Program-made: the position numbers and the translations under genes
Shown here: positions 53,107 through 59,137 of the stretch, piece by piece
Position numbering within the stretch: position 1 is the first letter of the stretch
How the letters are laid out: each line of letters opens with the position of its first letter
Notes under the pieces: model-generated
Database searches by the model: none
What the model was told of the DNA's origin: nothing
What the model saw: only the letters and a program-made list of their open reading frames with translations
Assembly (NCBI GenBank): GCA_937124615.1
Contig: CAKZKR010000004.1
Span: 1 to 59,137 of the forward strand
Source: an uncultured bacterium
GTDB lineage: Bacteria > Hydrogenedentota > Hydrogenedentia > Hydrogenedentales > Hydrogenedentaceae
Length of the DNA stretch: 59,137 bases
Reading direction: 5' to 3'

Positions 53107-53418
53107 TTAATCTAATGCTTCACCGGTCGCTTCCCAAACTCGAACTCGGCGACCATCTTCTAATCGTTTCATTTTTATCTTTGACGGTGCATTGATTGCT
53201 TCGCACCAGGGAGCTACATTGGAAATATGAATAGGTGCTTCCTTTTGAACAATACCACCTGCTTGGTTCCTTGCGGAAGGTTTGGTATGTCTCTTTACTA
53301 TGTTTACCCCTTCTACCAGAATCTTTTGTTCTTTGGGATAAACTTCCAGAACTCTACCTTTTTTACCTTTATATTCTCCACGAATTACAACTACGGTATC
53401 TTTCTTACGAATATGCAT
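53107..53418 (-). CDS. rplX: 50S ribosomal protein L24
   Basis: 103 residues. [20 protein letters not shown] is the KOW-domain start, and [20 protein letters not shown] is conserved. The ATG at 53416-53418 follows GGAGG by 7-8 bases; an in-frame ATG at 53433 overlaps that site and is rejected. 16 bases separate it from rplN. Confidence 0.95.
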   Translation of the reverse strand: MHIRKKDTVVVIRGEYKGKKGRVLEVYPKEQKILVEGVNIVKRHTKPSARNQAGGIVQKEAPIHISNVAPWCEAINAPSKIKMKRLEDGRRVRVWEATGEALD

Positions 53419-53434
53419 GAAACAGACCTCCATC

Positions 53435-53803
53435 CTATAATACTTCTGGGGCTAAGGAAACTATCCGCATAAACCCTTTTTCTCTCAATTCTCGAGCTAC
53501 GGGTCCAAAAATGCGTGTTCCCCGAGGTTCCCCTTGATTGTTAAGTATCACTGCTGCATTCGAGTCAAAACGGATGGTCGTTCCATCCGGGCGTTGTGTA
53601 TCGCGACGCATACGAACAACCACCGCTTTCACGACCTCCCCTTTCTTAATATTTGAATTTGGAATAGCTTCTTTTACACTTGCTGTTATAATATCACCTA
53701 AGCCCGCATAACGGCGTTTGGAACTACCCGTAACCTGGATAACACGGATGACACGGGCTCCTGAATTATCGGCCACTTTTAACCTTGAATATATCTGAAT
53801 CAT
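53435..53803 (-). CDS. rplN: 50S ribosomal protein L14
   Basis: 122 residues, the standard length. [20 protein letters not shown] and [20 protein letters not shown] are L14 signatures. AGGAG precedes the ATG. 8 bases separate it from rpsQ. Confidence 0.97.
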   Translation of the reverse strand: MIQIYSRLKVADNSGARVIRVIQVTGSSKRRYAGLGDIITASVKEAIPNSNIKKGEVVKAVVVRMRRDTQRPDGTTIRFDSNAAVILNNQGEPRGTRIFGPVARELREKGFMRIVSLAPEVL

Positions 53804-53811
53804 TGGAATCT

Positions 53812-54171
53812 TTACTCCTCTGCTGGTGGTTCGGAACTGATAAGTTCTTGTGTTTCATCTATCTGCAAAGATTCATCTATTGTGCTTTTCTTTCGGAGAA
53901 TATCCGCAGATTGGATTATGTCTATCATTACCCAGCGTTTCGTTTTACTTAAAGGTCTACATTCCCGAATACGGACAAGGTCCCCCACTTTGGCTTTATT
54001 TTCTTCATCATGGGCCTTATACTTCTTTGTTCGTTTGATACCCTTTTTATAAAGTGGATGGAGTTTTAACTGTTCGACACTAACAGTAATAGTTTTATTC
54101 ATAGCATCACTTGTAACAACTCCAACAAGTTCCTTTTTTAACCCTACTAATTTTTTACTTTCTGATCTCAT
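53812..54171 (-). CDS. rpsQ: 30S ribosomal protein S17 with acidic C-terminal tail
   Basis: 119 residues, longer than the usual 80-90. The OB-fold core has [40 protein letters not shown] and [21 protein letters not shown] tail of about 30 residues follows, rich in Glu, Asp and Ser ([14 protein letters not shown]). The ATG at 54169-54171 is chosen; AGGG is 10 bases upstream, and a TTG three codons earlier is less likely. Confidence 0.94.
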   Translation of the reverse strand: MRSESKKLVGLKKELVGVVTSDAMNKTITVSVEQLKLHPLYKKGIKRTKKYKAHDEENKAKVGDLVRIRECRPLSKTKRWVMIDIIQSADILRKKSTIDESLQIDETQELISSEPPAEE

Positions 54172-54205
54172 AATTCGCAATCCCTAATTCTCCATTTAAA
54201 CAGTT

Positions 54206-54424
54206 CTACTTTTTCCTTTTACCTTTTCCTTGCTCAGCCAATTCGCGTTCTTTTAATATGGTTTTTATCCTTGCAATATCTTTACGGGCAAGACGACCGG
54301 CCCGGACATTATCAACAACTCCGGTCACCAATTTTAATCGAAAATTAATCAGTTCTTTTTTTCTCTCATCAAGGAGTACTAATAATTCTTCATTATTTTT
54401 ATCTCTTAAATCTTTCGCCTGCAT
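54206..54424 (-). CDS. rpmC: 50S ribosomal protein L29
   Basis: 72 residues. MQAKDLRDKNNEELLVLLDE and LARKDIARIKTILKERELAE show the two-helix L29 pattern; the C-terminus is basic (GKGKRKK). GAGG precedes the ATG. 34 bases separate it from rpsQ. Confidence 0.95.
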   Translation of the reverse strand: MQAKDLRDKNNEELLVLLDERKKELINFRLKLVTGVVDNVRAGRLARKDIARIKTILKERELAEQGKGKRKK

Positions 54425-54447
54425 ATCAATTTACCTCTTATATAGGA

Positions 54448-54855
54448 TTAACTTCGTTTTACCAACACGGTTTTTATGGGCAATTTATGTCCTGCTAAAC
54501 GGAACGCTTCTTCTGCTAATCCTTGTTCTACCCCTTCCACTTCAAAGAGGATACGGCCTCTTTTTACAACCGCAACCCACTCTTCAGGGGCTCCTTTTCC
54601 TTTACCCATACGGGTTTCTGCGGGTTTCTTGGAAATGGGCTTATCGGGGAAAACACGAACAAAGATTTTTCCGCCACGCTTTAAGTGTCGTGTAATTGCG
54701 ATACGAGCCGCTTCTATTTGTCTCGCAGTAATCCATGCGGTTTCCAGTGCTTTCAGACCATACTCGCCAAAATTAACTTCTGTTGCACCTTTAGAAACCC
54801 CGCATCTTCTACCGCGTTGTTGCTTCCTGTATTTTGTTCTTCTTGGAGATAACAT
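54448..54855 (-). CDS. rplP: 50S ribosomal protein L16
   Basis: 135 residues. [20 protein letters not shown] and [20 protein letters not shown] are L16 signatures, as is [19 protein letters not shown]. The ATG at 54853-54855 follows AGGAG by 7 bases; an upstream in-frame start lies inside rpsC and is rejected. Confidence 0.97.
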   Translation of the reverse strand: MLSPRRTKYRKQQRGRRCGVSKGATEVNFGEYGLKALETAWITARQIEAARIAITRHLKRGGKIFVRVFPDKPISKKPAETRMGKGKGAPEEWVAVVKRGRILFEVEGVEQGLAEEAFRLAGHKLPIKTVLVKRS

Positions 54856-54866
54856 ATTGACACTCC

Positions 54867-55607
54867 TCAACCATTCGTTTGTTTGTTATGGGGTGCTCTT
54901 CGAGCAGGTCTCCCGGTACGTTCACGAGAAGGAGTCATTCGCATAGTCTCTACACCCGCAACACCGGAGACAAACTTTTTGTGTTCAACATCCCCTAAAT
55001 ATATCCATACTTTTACACCAATCGTTCCGTAAGTTGTGAAACTCGTCGCAACTCCATAATCAACCCATGCTCTTAAAGTATGAAGAGGAACACTACCTTC
55101 GTGTGTTTGTTCAGCACGGGCAATTTCAGAACCATTCAATCTCCCCGCAACACGGATACGAATACCTTTCGCTCCTGCCCGGAGCGCACTTTCAACCGCT
55201 CGTTTCATGGCACGACGGAACGATGCTCGTTTTTCTATTTGAATAGCAATGTTTTCCGCTACCAATTGGGCATTCATTTCCGGCAATTTTACTTCAACAA
55301 TTTGCAAATTTATTATCTTTTCGGGACATAGAATTTCCATCTCGGTTTTGAGTCTTTCCAATTCGACCCCTTTCTGACCTATAACAAGACCCGGTCTTGC
55401 AGTGTATACAAGAATTTTTATCCTTTTCCCCGCACGTTCTACATCAATACGGGCTATACCTGCAGCAAACAATCTCTTTTTAAGGTATTCACGAATTTTT
55501 AGGTCTTCATGGAATAGAGATATATATTCTTTTTCGTTATACCAAATCGAAGACCATTTCTCGATGACTCCTAATCGGAAGCCAAATGGATGAACTTTTT
55601 GTCCCAC
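54867..55607 (-). CDS. rpsC: 30S ribosomal protein S3
   Basis: 246 residues. [20 protein letters not shown] opens the protein. The KH domain has [20 protein letters not shown] (G-x-x-G loop), and the C-terminal domain has [20 protein letters not shown]. The C-terminal tail is basic. GTG start with AAAGGAG upstream. Confidence 0.97.
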   Translation of the reverse strand: MGQKVHPFGFRLGVIEKWSSIWYNEKEYISLFHEDLKIREYLKKRLFAAGIARIDVERAGKRIKILVYTARPGLVIGQKGVELERLKTEMEILCPEKIINLQIVEVKLPEMNAQLVAENIAIQIEKRASFRRAMKRAVESALRAGAKGIRIRVAGRLNGSEIARAEQTHEGSVPLHTLRAWVDYGVATSFTTYGTIGVKVWIYLGDVEHKKFVSGVAGVETMRMTPSRERTGRPARRAPHNKQTNG

Positions 55608-55619
55608 GCGTTTCTCCTT

Positions 55620-56000
55620 TTATTTTTTCTTTGCGGGTGTTGGTTTTCTTTCTTCGCCTGCAATAACAATGTGTATGTGCGAATGACGATGACGAACACG
55701 GACTGCGCGACCCCGAGGTGCCGACTGATAAGAGCGAACAATTCTTCCGGGGTCAACACGAACTTCCGTAATCTGCATCTCGTCTGTATCGATTCTTACC
55801 TTTTTCTGTCTTGCTTTTTCTTCCGCATTGGCAACAACAGACTGCAAAAGTTTAACGAGAGGCTCTCCTGATCGCTTTAAGGTAAAATTCAGTATATCTC
55901 TTGCCTCTGCAACTTTACATCCGCGGATTAAATCTACTACCAATCGTACTTTACGAGGGGCTATTTGCAAATGTCTCAAATGGGCTTCTGCGGTAATCAT
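55620..56000 (-). CDS. rplV: 50S ribosomal protein L22
   Basis: 126 residues. HLRHLQIAPRKVRLVVDLIR and the exit-tunnel loop region ending QSAPRGRAVRVRHRHSHIHI are L22 signatures. The C-terminus is His/Lys-rich. GGAG precedes the ATG. 12 bases separate it from rpsC. Confidence 0.97.
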   Translation of the reverse strand: MITAEAHLRHLQIAPRKVRLVVDLIRGCKVAEARDILNFTLKRSGEPLVKLLQSVVANAEEKARQKKVRIDTDEMQITEVRVDPGRIVRSYQSAPRGRAVRVRHRHSHIHIVIAGEERKPTPAKKK

Positions 56001-56010
56001 GCTTTAACTC

Positions 56011-56280
56011 CTATTTCTTTTTGCTATCCGGATGTCCATGGAAAACTCGTGTTGGAGCAAACTCACCCAACTTATGGCCAACCATATTCTCTGTTATAAA
56101 CACAGGGATAAAAGATTTGCCATTGTGAACAGCCACGGTCAGTCCCACCATTTCAGGAATAATAGTAGAACGACGGGACCATGTTTTTATTACTTTTCTG
56201 TCACCCGAACTTTGTTGCTTTAGGACCTTATCTAACAGCGATTGGTCTATAAAATAACCTTTTTTTAGTGAACGAGGCAC
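56011..56280 (-). CDS. rpsS: 30S ribosomal protein S19
   Basis: 89 residues. [40 protein letters not shown] and [20 protein letters not shown] are S19 signatures. GTG start with AGGAG upstream. 14 bases separate it from rplB. Confidence 0.97.
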   Translation of the reverse strand: MPRSLKKGYFIDQSLLDKVLKQQSSGDRKVIKTWSRRSTIIPEMVGLTVAVHNGKSFIPVFITENMVGHKLGEFAPTRVFHGHPDSKKK

Positions 56281-56294
56281 TGTTTATCTCCTAC

Positions 56295-57116
56295 TTATTT
56301 CTCGTTTCTTCTTCTTAAGATGTATTTATTTGTTCTATGATTTTTCTTTCTTGTCTTATACCCTTTGGTCGGTTTTCCCCATGGAGTTACAGGATGTCTA
56401 CCACCGCGAGTTCTTCCCCCTAAGGGATGGTCAACAGGATTCATAACTTCCCCACGAACTTTAGGACGATGACTTAACCAACGGCTTCGACCCGCTTTAC
56501 CTAAACTGATGTTAATATGCTCTTCATTTCCTACCACTCCAATGGTTGCTCGACAATTGCTTAAAACCTTCCTCATTTCGCCGGACGGCATTCGCAATAT
56601 GACAAACCTTCCCTCTTTGGCAAGTATCTGGCAACTGTTTCCAGCAGAACGGGCTAATTGCCCCCCTTTCCCTGGGGTAATCTCAACATTATGGACCATG
56701 GTCCCTAACGGAATTTTGATTAGAGGCAAACAATTCCCAATTTCAAAGTCAACATTTTCGCCACTCATAATAGTATGACCAACATTTAATCCTTGCGGAG
56801 CAAGGATATATCTCTTTTCTCCGTCTAGATATGTAATAAGGGCAATATTTGCAGAACGCATTGGGTCATACTCAATAGAAGTTACTTTACCGGGAATACC
56901 GTCTTTATTACGACGAAAATCAATAACTCTGTAAAGCCGTTTATGTCCTCCTCCACGCCTACGAACTGTAATACGACCCAAATTATTTCGTCCTGATTTT
57001 TGCTTGAACGATATTAACAAATTCTTTTCCGGATCTTTTTTTGTCAGGGTTGAAAAATCAGCCACCGTCATTTGTCTACGCGACGGGGTATAGGGTTTAA
57101 ATCTTTTTACCGGCAT
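56295..57116 (-). CDS. rplB: 50S ribosomal protein L2 with shortened GGGEG loop
   Basis: 273 residues. [20 protein letters not shown] opens the protein; [15 protein letters not shown] and [20 protein letters not shown] are conserved. The loop near the peptidyl-transferase centre reads [20 protein letters not shown]. Relatives normally have HPxGGGEGR here, so GEG is missing while the first loop histidine is kept. The codons (CAT CCC TTA GGG GGA AGA ACT) are clean, with no frameshift. AGGAG precedes the ATG. Confidence 0.96.
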   Translation of the reverse strand: MPVKRFKPYTPSRRQMTVADFSTLTKKDPEKNLLISFKQKSGRNNLGRITVRRRGGGHKRLYRVIDFRRNKDGIPGKVTSIEYDPMRSANIALITYLDGEKRYILAPQGLNVGHTIMSGENVDFEIGNCLPLIKIPLGTMVHNVEITPGKGGQLARSAGNSCQILAKEGRFVILRMPSGEMRKVLSNCRATIGVVGNEEHINISLGKAGRSRWLSHRPKVRGEVMNPVDHPLGGRTRGGRHPVTPWGKPTKGYKTRKKNHRTNKYILRRRNEK

Positions 57117-57128
57117 TGTTTATTGCTC

Positions 57129-57422
57129 CTAAACGAGTTCAATTTTCTCGCCCGCTCGAAGGGTAACTATTGCCTTTTTCCAATTGGCTTTTTTACCTAC
57201 CTGACGGGTTCTAAAATTTCTTCGTGTTTTACCTTTATAATTCATGGTGTTCACGCTAACCACATGAACACCGGGAAACATGGCCTCGACTGCTTGTTTA
57301 ATCTGGATTTTATTGGCTTTCGATGAAACCTGAAAAGTATATTGATTTGCTTTTGCAGTTTGTATCTGTGATTCTTCCGTTATGACGGGTTTTTTGATAA
57401 TGTGATATACTTCGTAACTCAT
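57129..57422 (-). CDS. rplW: 50S ribosomal protein L23
   Basis: 97 residues. MSYEVYHIIKKPVITEESQI and FQVSSKANKIQIKQAVEAMF are typical, as is KGKTRRNFRTRQVGKKANWK. The ATG at 57420-57422 overlaps the rplD stop (ATGA), with GGAGG 10 bases upstream. A longer frame inside rplD is rejected. Confidence 0.95.
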   Translation of the reverse strand: MSYEVYHIIKKPVITEESQIQTAKANQYTFQVSSKANKIQIKQAVEAMFPGVHVVSVNTMNYKGKTRRNFRTRQVGKKANWKKAIVTLRAGEKIELV

Positions 57423-58045
57423 GACAATCTTTCCTCCAAAGAAGGAATGGCTTCTTCTTGTATAAAAATTTTGTAGGCCCATAATACATCATACGCATTT
57501 ACATCATTTGCTGTTCTCACTTCAACATTAGGGATATTGCGAGTGGAAAGCACGATATTCTTATCTATCGTTTGTGTGATAATGAGCGTCTTTTTCTCTT
57601 CTGGATGTATTTTGGCTAAAATGTCCGCAACTACTTTTGTTTTAACCTGTTCGAACTTTAATCCCGCGAGTCCAAAAAGCCTCTGATTTCTCAATCGGTC
57701 GCTTAGTGTGCTACATAACGCCAATCGTTTCTTTTTAACAGGAACATCAATACGGTATTCACGGGGACAGGGTCCAAACACTGTACCGCCACCCCTCATC
57801 TGTGGTTCACGGGTGCTCCCATGACGAGCATTTCCTGTCCCTTTCTGGCGATAAGGTTTCTTACCACCACCACTAACTTCTCCACGATTTTTGGTTTTAT
57901 GTTGGCCCGTATGAAGAGAACTACGCAATGCCCGTATCACTTCATGGACCAGCGTTTCGCGAACAGGTGCATCAAATACTTCTGGTTTTACTTCCCGTTC
58001 GTATTTTATTTTTCCTTGTGTATCGATGACCGGTATTACAGCCAT
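57419..58045 (-). CDS. rplD: 50S ribosomal protein L4
   Basis: 208 residues. GGKKPYRQKGTGNARHGSTR and RGGGTVFGPCPREYRIDVP are L4 signatures. The ribosome binding site AAAGGA lies in the end of rplC, three bases separating stop and start. In many bacteria L4 also represses this operon; nothing visible here proves that. Confidence 0.96.
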   Translation of the reverse strand: MAVIPVIDTQGKIKYEREVKPEVFDAPVRETLVHEVIRALRSSLHTGQHKTKNRGEVSGGGKKPYRQKGTGNARHGSTREPQMRGGGTVFGPCPREYRIDVPVKKKRLALCSTLSDRLRNQRLFGLAGLKFEQVKTKVVADILAKIHPEEKKTLIITQTIDKNIVLSTRNIPNVEVRTANDVNAYDVLWAYKIFIQEEAIPSLEERLS

Positions 58046-58048
58046 GGT

Positions 58049-58690
58049 TTATGCATTCCTTTTTATTTTTACGGTGTGCTTTATTTCAACCAATCCCCCA
58101 TTCGCACCGGGGATAGAACCACGAACTACTAACAAATTCTTTTCAGGAACAATGTCTACAATTTCCAAATTCTGTACTGTCACACGAACACTTCCCATGT
58201 GTCCTGGAAGTCCCTTTCCTTTATATACCTCTGCCGGATAGGCACTTTGTCCTATTGAACCGGGCCGGCGGTGAAAATTAGAGCCATGCGTTCCAGGTCC
58301 TCCACTATATCCGTGCCGTTTTACAACACCTGCAAAACCTTTACCTTTAGATTTTCCAGAGACATCCACACGGTCACCAATCTTAAAAATATCCAACTTG
58401 ATTTCATCGCCGGGTTTCAGCGGGTTGTCTGCATCCACACGAAATTCTTTTAAAAACCGTTTTGGTAAAATACCCGCTTTTTCAAAATGCCCTTTTAGAG
58501 GTTTTGTACAGCGTTTCGGTTTTATATCCTCAAAACCGACCTGAACAGCTTCATAACCATCCTTTTTTTCTGTCTTTCTTTGAATGACTACACAAGGACC
58601 TGCCTGGACAAGAGTCACATCGATCCATTGCCCATCTTGTGTAAATATTCGCGTCATTCCTAATTTTTTACCCAGAATTCCCGTTGCCAT
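58049..58690 (-). CDS. rplC: 50S ribosomal protein L3
   Basis: 213 residues. MATGILGKKLGMTRIFTQDG opens the protein, and GPGTHGSNFHRRPGSIGQSA is the conserved loop that reaches toward the peptidyl-transferase centre. AAGGA precedes the ATG. 41 bases separate it from rpsJ. Confidence 0.97.
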   Translation of the reverse strand: MATGILGKKLGMTRIFTQDGQWIDVTLVQAGPCVVIQRKTEKKDGYEAVQVGFEDIKPKRCTKPLKGHFEKAGILPKRFLKEFRVDADNPLKPGDEIKLDIFKIGDRVDVSGKSKGKGFAGVVKRHGYSGGPGTHGSNFHRRPGSIGQSAYPAEVYKGKGLPGHMGSVRVTVQNLEIVDIVPEKNLLVVRGSIPGANGGLVEIKHTVKIKRNA

Positions 58691-58731
58691 TCTTGGGATA
58701 TCCTTACTATTAATCGTTAATTTGTTTTCAT

Positions 58732-59037
58732 TTACTGTTTAACTTCCACATCCACACCCGGAGGTAAAGCCAGTTTTGTAAGTTCTTCAACTGTGGCTTG
58801 TCCCGGATTAATTATATCGATAAGTCTTTTATGCACACGCATCTCAAATTGTTCTCTTGACTTTTTATCTACATGCGGACTGCGATTCACCGTATACTTG
58901 TGAATTTCCATCGGTAAAGGCACTGGACCACGAACACCGGCTCCTGTCTTTTTTGCAACTATAACAATAGCCTTAGCCGATTGGTCTAATAACCTATGGT
59001 CATATGCCTTTAACTTAATTCTTAACCGAACACTCAC
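58732..59037 (-). CDS. rpsJ: 30S ribosomal protein S10
   Basis: 101 residues. [20 protein letters not shown] and [20 protein letters not shown] are S10 signatures. GTG start with AAAGGAG 6 bases upstream. It follows tuf after 24 bases, as in many bacteria. Confidence 0.97.
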   Translation of the reverse strand: MSVRLRIKLKAYDHRLLDQSAKAIVIVAKKTGAGVRGPVPLPMEIHKYTVNRSPHVDKKSREQFEMRVHKRLIDIINPGQATVEELTKLALPPGVDVEVKQ

Positions 59038-59061
59038 TTTATATCTCCTTTAGCAACATAA

Positions 59062-59137
59062 TTATTCTATAATTTTACTGACGATACCCGCTCCGACTGT
59101 CCGTCCACCTTCTCGAACCGCAAATCGCAATTGCTCG
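59062..59137 (-). CDS. tuf: Elongation factor Tu, C-terminal end (partial)
   Basis: The last 25 residues of EF-Tu are encoded at the window edge: RFAVREGGRTVGAGIVSKII followed by E and TAA. The gene continues beyond the window. It delivers aminoacyl-tRNA to the ribosome. Its placement directly before rpsJ is standard. Confidence 0.95.
   Translation of the reverse strand, partial: EQLRFAVREGGRTVGAGIVSKIIE

Noticed and set aside
54867-54870. Overlap of rplP with rpsC
   Set aside because: It depends on an upstream start inside rpsC. The ATG at 54855 with AGGAG in front is the better start, and then the genes do not overlap.
57423-57482. N-terminal extension of L23 reading into rplD
   Set aside because: The extra 20 residues do not resemble L23, and a ribosome binding site precedes the ATG at 57422.
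1-59137. CRISPR arrays, tRNA or rRNA genes, and intact insertion sequences
   Set aside because: No regularly spaced repeats, no cloverleaf with a T-loop GTTCRA motif, no rRNA-like stretch and no transposase frame were recognised by eye.

Overview
The window is AT-rich bacterial chromosome. The right-hand 14 kb is the tuf/S10-spc-alpha ribosomal protein operon. The left part is a mosaic of housekeeping metabolism, cell-envelope genes and accessory genes. The lineage is inferred, not proven. It probably belongs to the Planctomycetes/Lentisphaerae/Hydrogenedentes-like group of environmental bacteria. The grounds are three DUF1559 (H-X9/10-DG type) prepilin-like proteins, a TAT-exported Gfo/Idh/MocA oxidoreductase beside a secreted ThuA-HEAT protein, paired xylose-isomerase-like TIM barrels, a class A penicillin-binding protein and a sulfatase-like envelope enzyme.

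Layout. 0-1.4 kb: the end of an unknown gene, then a two-gene DUF1828/unknown module on the minus strand. 1.5-6.1 kb: two prepilin-like genes flanking an overlapping pair for a radical-SAM protein and its DUF4130 (TIGR03915-type) DNA-repair partner. 6.4-13.2 kb: a GT-B-like protein of unknown function, then the plus-strand oxidoreductase and ThuA-HEAT pair. 13.4-15.6 kb: a third prepilin-like gene that has lost its start, then DUF134, a small TGA-interrupted ORF and a NifX/NifB-like protein in one tight minus-strand cluster. 15.7-21.3 kb: pyruvate dehydrogenase E1-E2-E3. 21.2-22.3 kb: a decayed DNA methyltransferase plus truncated HNH-type restriction gene abutting lpd. 22.4-26.1 kb: a UDP-glucose 4-epimerase-like gene and the reverse transsulfuration pair CBS-CGL. 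26.1-34.9 kb: a repeat-bearing secreted protein, PBP1A, VanZ, an unknown exported protein, a polytopic membrane protein and a sulfatase-like lipoprotein. 35.0-39.9 kb: trpS, divergent acs, and an OFA-family transporter. 39.9-44.8 kb: an O-antigen ligase-like protein, metG and two sugar isomerases. 44.8-59.1 kb: ribosomal genes from rplQ back to the end of tuf.

How the genes work together. aceE-E2-E3 converts pyruvate to acetyl-CoA; acs makes acetyl-CoA from acetate and sits beside a carboxylate transporter. CBS and CGL would turn homocysteine into cysteine. PBP1A, VanZ, the sulfatase-like enzyme, the polytopic protein and the O-antigen ligase-like protein point to envelope and surface-polysaccharide assembly. 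From 59.1 to 39.9 kb every gene is on the minus strand, and the sugar isomerases and metG follow the ribosomal operon closely.

Most notable observations: (1) a DUF134 / TGA-interrupted small ORF / NifX-like cluster that could encode a small selenoprotein; (2) ribosomal protein L2 lacking three residues of the near-universal GGGEG loop close to the peptidyl-transferase centre; (3) a ribosomal operon without rpmD, adk and rpsD at their usual places; (4) a prepilin paralog without start codon or ribosome binding site; (5) a restriction-modification relic with several independent lesions; (6) a radical-SAM DNA repair pair whose second gene has no ATG start. Functional names rest on motif recognition by eye; no database search was possible.
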